Below the pieces are notes generated by a model. That model was not told the DNA's origin, did no database searches, and was given only the letters and a program-made list of their open reading frames with translations. From Streptacidiphilus melanogenes (GTDB lineage Bacteria; Actinomycetota; Actinomycetes; Streptomycetales; Streptomycetaceae), in assembly GCF_000787835.1 (NCBI RefSeq), contig NZ_BBPP01000052.1, positions 1-52,963 of the forward strand: a stretch of 52,963 bases of DNA, written 5' to 3'. Positions 43,101-52,425 of this stretch are shown in pieces. How positions within the stretch are numbered: the first letter of the stretch is position 1; the number at the start of each line of letters is the position of its first letter. Both the position numbers and the translations under genes were made by a program.

Positions 43101-43134
43101 CCGGAGGGCGGCCCCGCGCGGGGCCGCCCTCCGG
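43101..43134. terminator. 16-bp stem terminator
   Basis: Arms 43101-43116 and 43119-43134 are exact reverse complements around CG. It lies after the stop of the exported hydrolase gene (minus) and before the yciO-like start, so it ends the former. Confidence 0.8.
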
Positions 43135-43170
43135 TTTCGCGCCGTCACGCACGGTCGCGGGGTCCTACCG

Positions 43171-44517
43171 TCAGTGGACGAACCCGATCTCCGGGTAGGT
43201 CTTGCTGGGCCCGTCGAGCAGGGTGCTGTGGTGGCCGCGCAGTTCCTGGTCGAAGAAGGCCGCGAGGTAGACCCGCTGGACCTGGATCGCCCGGTCCGGG
43301 TCGATCGTGCCGAACTGCTGCTGGACCTGGTACGGGGACTCCCCGGTCAGGCGCGCGTACTCCGGGACCAGGGCCTCGTTGTCGCTGAAGGACAGGTGCG
43401 CCGCGCCCGCCAGCTGGATGTCGAGGTGGTAGCCCGTCAGGTGCGACCACAGGGTGCGCCACGACGAGTCGTCGTTGCGGTTGTGGGTCGCGGAGCTGAA
43501 GAGCAGGAACGGGCGGTTGAGGTTCTTGCTCGGCGCCGAGCCGAAGAACTGGCCGTCCAGGTCGGCCCCGGCCTTGATCCGCGAGTCGAGCTGCATGGCG
43601 GTGTCGACCGCCGCACCGCCGAGCGACCAGCCGAACATGCCGATGTGGGACATGTCCACCGCGCCCGCCAGCCCCTTGGGGAGCGTGGCGTGGTCGGCGT
43701 CCGGGTTGCCGCCGTTGGCGATGGTCTGGAGCTGGTTGATGACGAAGCGGATGTCGGCGGCGCGCACGGCGAGCGTGTCCGAGGAGTGCGCGTTGGACGG
43801 CATCGTGTCGACCTCGACCCGGCTGCCGGGGAACTGCACCTCGTTGGCGTCGTGCGTGTGGTCGACCGTGACGACGATGTAGCCGCGGCTGGCCATGTCC
43901 TCGGCCAGGGCGGTGCCCATCGAACGGTCCGAGTGCAGCCCGGTCGAGTAGAGCAGGACGGGAAGCTTGCCGAGCTTGGTGTCGACGGGGGCGAGCACGT
44001 GGCCGGCGGTCGTCGGCAGCGTCACCTCCTGCGTGTTCAGGCCGCGGGAGGCGAGGAAGTCGGCACCGGAGAGGGACGGCATGTACGGCGCCGCGTAGTG
44101 CCCGGACGTGGAGGACGCCGGGTACCAGACGGACACCATGATCTCGCGCGGCCTGGTGCCGGGCACGTACGGGTCGGTGCGGGACTTGTCGACGAGGTGC
44201 ATGCTGAACGTGCCCACGCCGTACTGCCCGGTCGGTGCGGGGATGCTGAGCTGCTGGGGGGCCATGCCCACGCGGTGGGCGGTCACGCCCGGGGTCGCCG
44301 GCTTGACGGCCTGGTGCTGGAGCGGCGCCTCGTCGTTCTGCGGTGCCCAGGGCGTGTCGTCGTCGGGCGAGAACCCGGAAGCCGTGGGCTTGCCGGACGT
44401 CTTCCCGGCCGCCATCGCGGGCGCGACGCCCGCTCCCAGGACGATGGCCAGCAGGCCCGTGGTGCCGACCGCTCTGGCGATCAGTCGACGGCGCGGGCGC
44501 GGGCGACGGTGGTGCAT
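43171..44517 (-). CDS. Exported PAF-acetylhydrolase-like alpha/beta hydrolase
   Basis: 448 aa from ATG 44517 with AAAGGGGG upstream. The leader is basic (RRPRPRRRLIARAVG) with a hydrophobic core and cleavage near AMAA at about residue 36. The catalytic serine is in GMFGWSLGGAA, the acid probably in the AGADLDGQF segment, and the histidine in AGAAHLSFSDN. VSVWYPAS and PVLLYSTGLHSDRSM are typical of plasma PAF-acetylhydrolase (isoform II) relatives. It is probably an esterase or lipase outside the membrane. No partner gene is apparent. Confidence 0.85.
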   Translation of the reverse strand: MHHRRPRPRRRLIARAVGTTGLLAIVLGAGVAPAMAAGKTSGKPTASGFSPDDDTPWAPQNDEAPLQHQAVKPATPGVTAHRVGMAPQQLSIPAPTGQYGVGTFSMHLVDKSRTDPYVPGTRPREIMVSVWYPASSTSGHYAAPYMPSLSGADFLASRGLNTQEVTLPTTAGHVLAPVDTKLGKLPVLLYSTGLHSDRSMGTALAEDMASRGYIVVTVDHTHDANEVQFPGSRVEVDTMPSNAHSSDTLAVRAADIRFVINQLQTIANGGNPDADHATLPKGLAGAVDMSHIGMFGWSLGGAAVDTAMQLDSRIKAGADLDGQFFGSAPSKNLNRPFLLFSSATHNRNDDSSWRTLWSHLTGYHLDIQLAGAAHLSFSDNEALVPEYARLTGESPYQVQQQFGTIDPDRAIQVQRVYLAAFFDQELRGHHSTLLDGPSKTYPEIGFVH

Positions 44518-44604
44518 GGAACCCCCTTTTCGGTTTTTCGTTCCGATCACGACCGGGCGATCGGATTCCGCACACAGTACCGCCGCTGACGCGCGTTGAC
44601 TCAA

Positions 44605-44632
44605 GGGCCCTGACGTTCCGTCGAGAGGGCCC
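44605..44632. terminator. Hairpin with GGGCCCT/AGGGCCC arms
   Basis: GGGCCCT (44605-44611) pairs with AGGGCCC (44626-44632). An inner GACG/CGTC adds stem with a GAG bulge. It lies nine bases past the stop of the glycosyltransferase gene on the minus strand. Confidence 0.6.
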
Positions 44633-44640
44633 GGCGGGGG

Positions 44641-46566
44641 TCAGTGCTGGCTGCGGCAGTCGTACAGGGAGGTCGTCCCGTTGGTCGCCTCGCCGTAGGC
44701 CATCGGCGAGACCAGCGTGCAGTGTGCGGTCACCCAGCGACTCGCGTCGGTCTTCGGCCTGATGGACGTCGTGATGACGTACCGGAGCTGTCCCTGCTGC
44801 ACCAGCGAGGTCATGTCCTGCGCGGACGGGAACGGGGTGTTCCCGGTGAAGCCGCCGGTCACCAGGACCGGATCCGACGTCGCGCGCAGCAGTGGCTCCG
44901 CGGGCTCGGCGCTCTGGGTGGCGACCAGGTAGTGGGTGGTGCCGCGGTTCTGCTCCAGGTAGGTCAGCAGCTTGCCGTAGCGGCCCGAGGGGGCGCCGAA
45001 GCCGACGGGCGAGCCGGCCTGGTGGTGCAGCAGCTGCGTGTAGCCGATGCCGACAGGGCCGGCCAGCGGCGACGTCGCGCTGCCCGCGTACAGCGGGTCG
45101 AGCACGGAGAAGCACCACACGAGGGGGGCCAGGACGACCGCCAGCAGCCCCGTCGCGGCGGCCGCCGCGGTGACCGCGTCGATCCGTGGGCGCGCCGCCT
45201 TTCCGCCCCGGGCGAGACCCGCCGCGGCGGCGAGGGCCAGCAGGCCGACGACGGGGACGAGCCAGACGTTGAAGCTCTTGTACTTGGAGCTGACGACCGC
45301 GGCCCACAGCACGCTGACAAGCAGTGCCGCGAGCAGGGCGCGGCTTCGGTCGCCGCCCTCCCGGTAGGCGGCCCAGGCCGTGGTCAGGCCGGCCGCGGCC
45401 AGCGCGGCGATCGCGGGGGCCAGCACGACCAGGTAGTAGTCGTGGATGCCGGAGGACGCCCCGAAGACCAGGGTGTTGATGGCCAGCCAGCCGCCCCAGA
45501 GCAGGTAGCCGGCGCGCTGCTGGTCGGTGCGCGGCTCGCCGCGCCGCCAGACCAGGCCGATGCCGAGACCCAGCAGGGCGATCGGCAGGAACCAGCTGAT
45601 CTGCGGCGCCGCGGTGTGGTTGACCAGCACCGTCCAGCCGGAGCCGCCCACCGGGCGGCTGGCGGCCGTGCCCGCCACGCTGCCGAACCCGGCGGTGTTC
45701 CCGACGCCGCCGCTGCCGAAGCGGGAGAGGCCGTTGTAGCCGAAGACGAGCGCGAAGGGGCTGTTCCCCGTCGTCCCGTCCAGATACGGGCGGCTCCCCG
45801 CGGGTGTGACCAGGACCCACAGCATCCACGCGCAGGACGTCAGCAGGGCGACCAGACCGGCGACGACGGTGTTCCTGACGCGCCGTCGCAGATCCCCCTG
45901 CGCCGCGTACAGGGCGACCAGGGCGAAGACCGGCAGGACCATCCAGGCCTGGAGCATCTTGGCCTGGAAGGCGAGCCCGATCCACACGGCGGCGGCGATC
46001 AGCGGACGCAGCCCGCCGGTCCGCACCGCGTTCATGATGCTGCCGGCCGCCAGCACCAGCAGCAGGGTGAGCAGCGTGTCGGCGATGTTGCGCCGGTCCA
46101 GGGCGGTGGCGATCGGCGTCACGGCCAGCAGCAGGGCTGCCAGCAGACCGCTGACGGCGCCGGCCCACTTGCTGACGACCCGGTAGAGCACCAGGACCGT
46201 GGCGACGCCCTCGGCCGCCTGCGGCAGCGCCACCGCCCAGACGTGCAGGCCGAAGATCCTGACCGACAGCGCCTGCAGCCACAGCGAGCCGGGGAGCTTG
46301 TCGACGGTGATGCTGGCGCTCGGGTCCAGCCCGCCGTAGAGGAAGGCGTGCCAACTGGAGGCCATGGAGCGCACGGCCGCGGTGTAGTACGGGTGCAGTG
46401 AGGTGCCGCTGATGCCCCAGCCGTACAGGTAGGCGGCCAGCAGGCAGACCAGGACGAGACCTGCGACGACCCAGCCCGGCGTACGCTCGGCGGCGCGGCG
46501 GCGCGCCCGGTGGGCCCGCCGGCCGCCCGCCTCAGCCGAGAGGGGACCGAGATCGGTGGTCGTCAT
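44641..46566 (-). CDS. GT39-type polytopic membrane glycosyltransferase
   Basis: 641 aa from ATG 46566. About 11-13 hydrophobic helices with a large first external loop carrying the acidic signature region (YGGLDPSASITVDKLPGSLW, with D-x-x-x-x-x-x-D-K pattern). IATALDRRNIADTLLTLLLV follows and a soluble C-terminal domain (about 520-641, YLEQNRGTTHYLVATQSAEP and TPFPSAQDMTSLV). It would use a polyprenyl-linked sugar to modify a protein, lipid or polysaccharide at the outer face. The fold class matches ArnT/Pmt relatives, but the donor and acceptor are unknown. Confidence 0.87.
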   Translation of the reverse strand: MTTTDLGPLSAEAGGRRAHRARRRAAERTPGWVVAGLVLVCLLAAYLYGWGISGTSLHPYYTAAVRSMASSWHAFLYGGLDPSASITVDKLPGSLWLQALSVRIFGLHVWAVALPQAAEGVATVLVLYRVVSKWAGAVSGLLAALLLAVTPIATALDRRNIADTLLTLLLVLAAGSIMNAVRTGGLRPLIAAAVWIGLAFQAKMLQAWMVLPVFALVALYAAQGDLRRRVRNTVVAGLVALLTSCAWMLWVLVTPAGSRPYLDGTTGNSPFALVFGYNGLSRFGSGGVGNTAGFGSVAGTAASRPVGGSGWTVLVNHTAAPQISWFLPIALLGLGIGLVWRRGEPRTDQQRAGYLLWGGWLAINTLVFGASSGIHDYYLVVLAPAIAALAAAGLTTAWAAYREGGDRSRALLAALLVSVLWAAVVSSKYKSFNVWLVPVVGLLALAAAAGLARGGKAARPRIDAVTAAAAATGLLAVVLAPLVWCFSVLDPLYAGSATSPLAGPVGIGYTQLLHHQAGSPVGFGAPSGRYGKLLTYLEQNRGTTHYLVATQSAEPAEPLLRATSDPVLVTGGFTGNTPFPSAQDMTSLVQQGQLRYVITTSIRPKTDASRWVTAHCTLVSPMAYGEATNGTTSLYDCRSQH

Positions 46567-46808
46567 GGAGTGGCACCTCTGCGGCGGGGGTGAGCGGACA
46601 AGGGGTGATGCATCGGGAGTCTAGGCCAGTTCTCTTCGCGTACCCTCACCGGTTCAAAGGCAGAGCGGAATATACGAACAATCAGGACATACCTACTGAC
46701 ATCTCTTCGCACAGAAATCGCACAGCCTCGAACGTGTCGACAAAGTCTGGTAGGAAGGGGCCACTCATGTGACGCTTTTGTGCCTGTGAGCTCGCTAGCT
46801 TCGGGCAG

Positions 46809-49133
46809 ATGAACGCCCTGGCGAGGAGCCGCGCCCTCCCTGATCCAGAGGTGAATACCCTGTCCACGCCCGCCGTGACGCCGGGGCAGCCGTCGCCGAT
46901 CGTCCGCAACCGACCTCGTCGGCACAAGACCCGGCTCCGGGCCGACATGCCGCTGCTCGGCGGCGTCCGGCCGCCGATCGCCGTGCTGCTCTGCCTTCTG
47001 CTCGCCGTGGTCGCCCTGGCGATGCTCGCGCTGGGCACCACCGTGGCCGAGGACGTGCCCCAGGCCGTGCTCACCTCCCAGCAGCACATCGCCGCGGACA
47101 CCGCCTCCGAGATCCGCGCCTCCGTCAACCAGGACGTGGCGGCGGTGCGCGAGTCCGCGACCGCGCTCGCCGGGGCGCAGGCCGCCGACGACGCCGCCTA
47201 CCTGAAGATCTTCACCTCGCTCGGCACCCACTGGCGCGGGGCGGCCCTGGTCGACCCGGCCACCGGCAAGGAACTGGCCGTCTCCGGCGAGAAGTTCCCG
47301 GCCGGCGCGGTCACCGGCGTCGCCGCGGGCGACACCATCGCACCGAAGCTGGTCACCCTGAAGAGCGGGGACACCAGGCTGCTCGCCTTCGCCTCGGTGG
47401 ACCTGCCGGGCCAGGGCACCCGCCTCCTGGTGGGCTCCGACGTCCTCTCGGTCCAGGCTCCCGGCGGCGACCTCACCCGCACCGTGGAGCTCGTCAACCA
47501 GCACGGCAAGGTGGTCGCCACCACCGGCCCCGCCCTGACGACCACCCAGGACCGCCGCATCCCGGCCGACGTCGCCTCGGCCTCGGCGCAGCAGGGCGAC
47601 ATCAACAGCACGACGCGGCCCTCCGGCTTCCTGCTCGGCAGCCTCGTCAGCGGCAAGCGGACCGTCGCGGGCTGGGCCGACGTCGCGTCACAGGCCGATG
47701 GCAGCGCGGACTCCCTGCACCTGGTCGCCGTGGTCGCCGTCAGCACCGCGCAGACCTCCGCCGTCACCGGCAACACGCTGGTGGCCCTGACCGCCGCCGC
47801 GTCCCTGCTCGTCGCCACGCTCATGATCACCGCCCTGCTGGTGCTCGGGCTCCAGCGACCGCTGCTGCGGCTGCACCTCGGCGGCGCCCGGCTCGCCCGC
47901 GCCGACCTCTCCCGCCCGGCTCCGCAGCCGCGGCTGGGGGAGTCCGCACGGATCGGCCACGCCCTGGAGGCACTGCGGGTCCAGCAGCTGGGGGCCTCCG
48001 CGCAGGAGTTCCAGCCGCTGCGCCGGTCCTTCGGCGCCCGCGCCCTGGTCGTGCTGTGCGGTGTGCTCCTGCTGGCCTGGTCCGTGCCGCTGCTCTTCCT
48101 CGTCGACCGCCCGGCCACGAACACCGTCCCGGCCCAGATGATCAGCGACCAGCAGCTGCGCACCGTCTCCGCGGCCGGCCGCATCAGCAGCAGCCTGGCC
48201 ACCGGCTCCACCGACGTCGCCGGGATCGCCACCGCCATCGGCAGCCTGAGCAGCTCCGACCAGATCAAGCAGTTGCTCAACCGGACGCTGAAGGAGCACG
48301 GGCGCTACAGCACGCTGTACGTGCTGGCCCAGGACGGCGCCGTCATCACCCGGGTGGGCAGCAGCCCGCGTCACCAGCTCCACTCCGTGCCCGACGGTGA
48401 CGGCGTGCTGCAGCTCAACACCGGCGGCAAGGTGCCGTCGATGGCCGTCTACGCCAGCGTGCCCAAGAGCGCGGCCGCCTTCGTGAAGAAGCCGACCGCC
48501 CTCGGGGCCCGCGGGCCGGTCGCCGTCGTGGGCGAGTTCGACACCACGTACCTCAACAGCATCCTGAACCACGCGGGGATGGGTCACGTCTGGCTGGTGG
48601 ACGCCCGGCACAAGGTGATCGGCTCCGCCGCCGGGTTCAAGGCCTTCCAGGACCTGCCCGACTCCTCGCTGACCGACCTCGCCGTCAACAACCCGTCCCA
48701 GCCCGCACACACCCTGGCGCCCACCTCCGACGGCACGGCCATCGCGGCCAGCGCCGCGGTCGCCGCCATCCCGGGCGTCTCCCGCCAGCCCAGCTGGCAG
48801 GTCGTCAGCGCCGAGCCGGTCGCCTGGCTCGACCTGAGCGCCAACCGCACCCAGCACCTGACCATGCTGGTCGGCATGATCGGCCTGACCGTGTCCGTGA
48901 TCTGCCTCGGCTGGCTGCTCGTGGTCGTCGTGCGACCGCTGCGCGAACTCGCCGGCATCGCCGAGAGACTGGCCTCGGGCGACCGCAAGACCGTGCTGTA
49001 CCCCGTGCACCACGACGAGGTCGGCTCCATCACCCGAAGCCTGGAGATCATCCGTCAACGTCTCGTGGCCGGGAGCCATGCCGCCGCGTCCTCCTCAGCC
49101 ACCGCGTCCACAGCCACCGCGCCCCGGTACTGA
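46809..49133 (+). CDS. Tandem Cache/HAMP membrane protein without output domain
   Basis: 774 aa from ATG 46809; a GTG at 46851 is a possible later start. Four membrane helices: about residues 55-77, 321-346, 411-432 and 686-710. Two extracytoplasmic Cache-like sensor regions lie between helices 1-2 and 3-4 (HIAADTASEIRASVNQDVAA; STLYVLAQDGAVITRVGSSP). HAMP-like segments follow helices 2 and 4 (RPLRELAGIAERLASGDRKT for the second). No kinase, methyl-accepting or cyclase domain is present. It begins a run of poly-gamma-glutamate genes 21 bases upstream of pgsB, so it may sense or aid export of the polymer, possibly in place of PgsA. Its role is unproven. Confidence 0.8.
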   Translation: MNALARSRALPDPEVNTLSTPAVTPGQPSPIVRNRPRRHKTRLRADMPLLGGVRPPIAVLLCLLLAVVALAMLALGTTVAEDVPQAVLTSQQHIAADTASEIRASVNQDVAAVRESATALAGAQAADDAAYLKIFTSLGTHWRGAALVDPATGKELAVSGEKFPAGAVTGVAAGDTIAPKLVTLKSGDTRLLAFASVDLPGQGTRLLVGSDVLSVQAPGGDLTRTVELVNQHGKVVATTGPALTTTQDRRIPADVASASAQQGDINSTTRPSGFLLGSLVSGKRTVAGWADVASQADGSADSLHLVAVVAVSTAQTSAVTGNTLVALTAAASLLVATLMITALLVLGLQRPLLRLHLGGARLARADLSRPAPQPRLGESARIGHALEALRVQQLGASAQEFQPLRRSFGARALVVLCGVLLLAWSVPLLFLVDRPATNTVPAQMISDQQLRTVSAAGRISSSLATGSTDVAGIATAIGSLSSSDQIKQLLNRTLKEHGRYSTLYVLAQDGAVITRVGSSPRHQLHSVPDGDGVLQLNTGGKVPSMAVYASVPKSAAAFVKKPTALGARGPVAVVGEFDTTYLNSILNHAGMGHVWLVDARHKVIGSAAGFKAFQDLPDSSLTDLAVNNPSQPAHTLAPTSDGTAIAASAAVAAIPGVSRQPSWQVVSAEPVAWLDLSANRTQHLTMLVGMIGLTVSVICLGWLLVVVVRPLRELAGIAERLASGDRKTVLYPVHHDEVGSITRSLEIIRQRLVAGSHAAASSSATASTATAPRY

Positions 49134-49154
49134 CCGATCCGAAGGAACGATTCG

Positions 49155-50735
49155 GTGCTCTTCCTCTACTGCGTGCTCATGATCTGCTGCGCCGGGCTGC
49201 TCCTGGCCGGCGTCGTCGAGCAACGGCGGCACTACACCTCGCTGGAGCAAATACCCGTGCGGGTGCTGGTCAACGGCATCCGCGGCAAGAGCTCCATCAC
49301 CCGTCTGTGCGCGGGCGCGCTGCGCGGCGGCGACCTGGTCACCGTCGCCAAGACCACCGGCACCGCCGCCCGGTTCATCCACCCCGACGCCACCGAGGAG
49401 CCGGTCTACCGCAAGTTCGGCCTGGCCAACGTGGTGGAGCAGATCGGCATCGTGCGGCGTGCCGCCGTCTACCGGCCGGACGCGCTGGTGATCGAGTGCA
49501 TGGCGGTCATGCCGGCACTCCAGGAGATCAACCAGCAGAAGCTGATCCGCTCCACCATCGGCGTGCTCTGCAACGTGCGTGAGGACCACCTGGCGGAGAT
49601 GGGGCCGACGCTGGACGACGTCGCCCGGTCGCTGTCGCGCTCCATGCCCGAGGGCGGGGTCTGCGTCACCGCCGAGCGCGACCGGCTGCACATCCTCCAG
49701 GAGGAGGCCGACAAGCGGAACTGCCGGCTCGTCGCGGTGGACCCGGAGACCGTCAGCGACGAGGAGCTGCGCGGCTTCAGCTGGTTCACCTTCAAGGAGA
49801 ACGTCGCCATCGCCCTGGCCGTCGCCGAACTGCTCGGCGTCGAGCGGCAGACCGCGCTGCGCGGCATGTGGGAGGCCCCGCCGGACCCGGGCGTGCTCTC
49901 GGTCGAGCGCTACCGGACGCCCGAGGGCAAGCGGCTGCGCTTCGCCAACGTCTTCGCCGCCAACGACCCCGAGTCCACGCTGATGAACGTGCAGCAGCTG
50001 CTGGACCTCGGGGCGATCCGCCGACCGGTGAACGTCGTCATCAACTGCCGCCCCGACCGGGTGGAGCGCAACGGGCAGATGGGCGCGATCGTGCCCGATC
50101 TGGACCCGGAGACGGTCTTCCTGATCGGCCATCCGACCAAGAGCGCGCGCGACGGCATCCCCGACGGCTGGCGCGGCCAGATCGTCGACCTGGGCGGCGA
50201 CAAGCGCGACCCCGAGGAGCTCACCCGCGACCTGCTCGCGGCGCTGCCGGCGGACTCCTCCCTGGTGGCCGTCGGCAACATCCACGGCCAGGGCGAGCTC
50301 TTCCTGGACTGCCTGGCCGAGCTGCCGCCGGACGACGAGGAGGACGACGCCTACACCCCGGCGGCCGCCCCCGCGAGCCGGTACGAGGAGTTCCCCGAGG
50401 GCATCGAGGACCCGTGGGCGTCGTGGCCCGGCGCCCAGCTGCCGGACTCGCCCACCATGACGCTGCGTCTGCCCCTGCAGCTCCAGCGTCGCCGAAGTCA
50501 GCAGCCCCGGCAGCAGTCGTCGTCCTGGTTCGGCGACGACCACAGGAGCGGGCAGCACCGGACCGAGGAGCACGGGGCCGACGAGCACCCGACCGAGGAG
50601 TACCGGAGCGCCGAGCGCTACGGCGACGAGCCCTACAGCGAGCAGCACTGGGCCCCGGACCAGCGCTGGTCCGGCAACCAGCCGACGACCGACGACCACC
50701 ACGACACCAGCCGCCACCACGAGGAAGCCCTGTGA
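49155..50735 (+). CDS. pgsB: Poly-gamma-glutamate synthase PgsB/CapB
   Basis: 526 aa from GTG 49155 with AAGGA upstream. One N-terminal membrane helix (about 2-20), then a Mur-ligase-like ATPase with P-loop GIRGKSS (41-47), TTGTAARFIHPD, VECMAV-like core (IECMAVMPALQE), and NVREDHLAEMGPT. It activates glutamate with ATP and joins it through the gamma-carboxyl. Unlike standard PgsB it has a tail of about 130 residues (about 396-526) that is rich in Glu, Asp, His, Gln and Ser and probably disordered. It overlaps pgsC by GTGA, showing translational coupling. Confidence 0.93.
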   Translation: MLFLYCVLMICCAGLLLAGVVEQRRHYTSLEQIPVRVLVNGIRGKSSITRLCAGALRGGDLVTVAKTTGTAARFIHPDATEEPVYRKFGLANVVEQIGIVRRAAVYRPDALVIECMAVMPALQEINQQKLIRSTIGVLCNVREDHLAEMGPTLDDVARSLSRSMPEGGVCVTAERDRLHILQEEADKRNCRLVAVDPETVSDEELRGFSWFTFKENVAIALAVAELLGVERQTALRGMWEAPPDPGVLSVERYRTPEGKRLRFANVFAANDPESTLMNVQQLLDLGAIRRPVNVVINCRPDRVERNGQMGAIVPDLDPETVFLIGHPTKSARDGIPDGWRGQIVDLGGDKRDPEELTRDLLAALPADSSLVAVGNIHGQGELFLDCLAELPPDDEEDDAYTPAAAPASRYEEFPEGIEDPWASWPGAQLPDSPTMTLRLPLQLQRRRSQQPRQQSSSWFGDDHRSGQHRTEEHGADEHPTEEYRSAERYGDEPYSEQHWAPDQRWSGNQPTTDDHHDTSRHHEEAL

Positions 50736-51214
50736 TCCCCGCCAACGTCACCCCCCAGACCGCCGCGCTGGGTATCGCCCTGGGCCTCGTCTTCTCGCTG
50801 ATCTGCTACCTCACCACCAACCTCTCGCCGGGCGGCATGATCACCCCCGGCTGGCTGGCGCTGACCCTGGTCACCGACGTGCAGCGGTTCGGGCTGGTCA
50901 TCGGCGTCACCGTGCTGACCTTCCTGCTGACGGTGGCGCTCCAACGCGTCGTGATCCTGTACGGCAAGCGGCTCTTCGCCGCGGTGGTGCTCACCGCGGT
51001 GGTCCTGCAGATGACCGTCATGCTGGTGCTGCAGCAGGCGTTCCCGCTGCTGTACACCGCGCAGACGCTGGGCTTCATCGTGCCGGGCCTGATCGCCTAC
51101 CAGCTCGTCCGCCAGCCCAAGGCCGCCACCATCATCTCCACCACGGCGGTCACCCTGGCCGCCTATGTTGTCCTGGCAGCAGGTCTGCTGCTGGGGGCAC
51201 TGCCCACCGCCTGA
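50732..51214 (+). CDS. pgsC: Poly-gamma-glutamate biosynthesis protein PgsC/CapC
   Basis: 160 aa from GTG 50732, overlapping the pgsB stop by four bases. About five hydrophobic helices, starting with TAALGIALGLVFSLICYLTT. The NLSPGGMITPGWLAL motif is the CapC family signature. It is the membrane partner that pairs with PgsB and probably passes or holds the growing chain. No capA/pgsA gene lies beside it. Confidence 0.93.
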   Translation: MIPANVTPQTAALGIALGLVFSLICYLTTNLSPGGMITPGWLALTLVTDVQRFGLVIGVTVLTFLLTVALQRVVILYGKRLFAAVVLTAVVLQMTVMLVLQQAFPLLYTAQTLGFIVPGLIAYQLVRQPKAATIISTTAVTLAAYVVLAAGLLLGALPTA

Positions 51215-51267
51215 CCCACCCCCACGCCCGACCCTCGACGGCGTCCAGCCTCGACCCTGGAGTCCCG

Positions 51268-52329
51268 ATGTCCTCGCCGCTCTCCCGCCGCCGCCTGCTC
51301 GCAGGCGCCGGTGGCGTCGCCCTGGCCGGTACGGCCGCCGTGCTCGGTTACGAGCTCAACAAGGGCAAGCCCGTGGCGTCGGGGCCCTCGCTCGGCAGCG
51401 CCGACGCGTCGTCCGACGCCCCGACGACACAGTCCGGCTACCGCTTCCAGCGCCAGAGCTCCCCCGGCCGCACGGTGGTCCAGGACGGCTCCGGCAACCA
51501 GCTCGCGGTCTTCACCGACGGAGCCCGCACGGCCGTGCTGGCTGGTCCGAGCCGGACCTTCAGCGAGCCCAGCACCACTCAGGCCACGGTCACCACCAGC
51601 ACCTGGGTGCGGGTCCTGCCGAAGGCCTGGAAGCAGGGCCAGGAGAAGAGCGCCTGGTTCACCCAGTGGTTCCCGAAGGCCCTGCACGACACCAGCCCGG
51701 ACGTCCTGGGGGTGGCGTTCGAGTACAGCAGCGCGGGGGCGGCGAGCCACTACGACTCGGCGGGCGTGCGCTATGCGGGCCGGGCCCACTTCGGCCCCCG
51801 CAACCCCGGGGTGACCAGCTCCCTGGACTTCGGCTACCACGACGAGAAGTCCGACTTCTACGACTACCTCGGCATTCCGTGGACCTTCTCGGACGGCACC
51901 CACGCGCAGCCCGAGAAGGACCGCTACGGCGACGCGGACTGCTCCGGCTTCCAGCGGCTGGTGTGGGGCTACCGGATGGGCATCCCCATGCACAACACCA
52001 ACACGGCCGGCGTCGGCCTGCCGCGCCGCGCCTACGCCATCGCCGCCGCCGGGCCCGGGGTGCTGCTCATCCCCAACACCGGCGCCCAGGCCACGGATCT
52101 GAGCGTGCTGCAGCCGGGCGATCTCGTCTTCTTCGCCATCCGCAAGGACCAGCCGAGCGTGATCGACCACTGCGGCATGTACCTGGGCCCGGACAACGCG
52201 GGCCGCCCCCGCTTCTACTCCAGCCGGTCCGCGGCCGACGGCCCGACCATGGGCGACCTGGCCGGCCACGCCCTGCTGGACGGCACCGACTTCTACGCCC
52301 GCGGCTTCCGCTCGGCCAGGAGACTCTGA
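51268..52329 (+). CDS. Tat-exported NlpC/P60 peptidase in the PGA cluster
   Basis: 353 aa from ATG 51268. Tat leader SRRRLLAGAGG followed by a hydrophobic core to about residue 28. The C-terminal half is an NlpC/P60 domain: catalytic C225 in DADCSGFQRLV, H301 in IDHCGMYLG, and PGDLVFF at about 290. The N-terminal half (about 60-200) is an unknown beta-rich region. Members of this fold cleave gamma-D-glutamyl bonds in peptidoglycan and, in PgdS, in poly-gamma-glutamate itself. Position after pgsC supports a role in trimming or releasing the polymer. Confidence 0.85.
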   Translation: MSSPLSRRRLLAGAGGVALAGTAAVLGYELNKGKPVASGPSLGSADASSDAPTTQSGYRFQRQSSPGRTVVQDGSGNQLAVFTDGARTAVLAGPSRTFSEPSTTQATVTTSTWVRVLPKAWKQGQEKSAWFTQWFPKALHDTSPDVLGVAFEYSSAGAASHYDSAGVRYAGRAHFGPRNPGVTSSLDFGYHDEKSDFYDYLGIPWTFSDGTHAQPEKDRYGDADCSGFQRLVWGYRMGIPMHNTNTAGVGLPRRAYAIAAAGPGVLLIPNTGAQATDLSVLQPGDLVFFAIRKDQPSVIDHCGMYLGPDNAGRPRFYSSRSAADGPTMGDLAGHALLDGTDFYARGFRSARRL

Positions 52330-52425
52330 CCCGTGCGCCGCTGATGTCACGTTCCGCGCCGCTGTCCTGTCCCCATCAGTGGACGAAGGGCCAACGGGCC
52401 CGGACCCAGCGGAAGGAGCGTGGCC

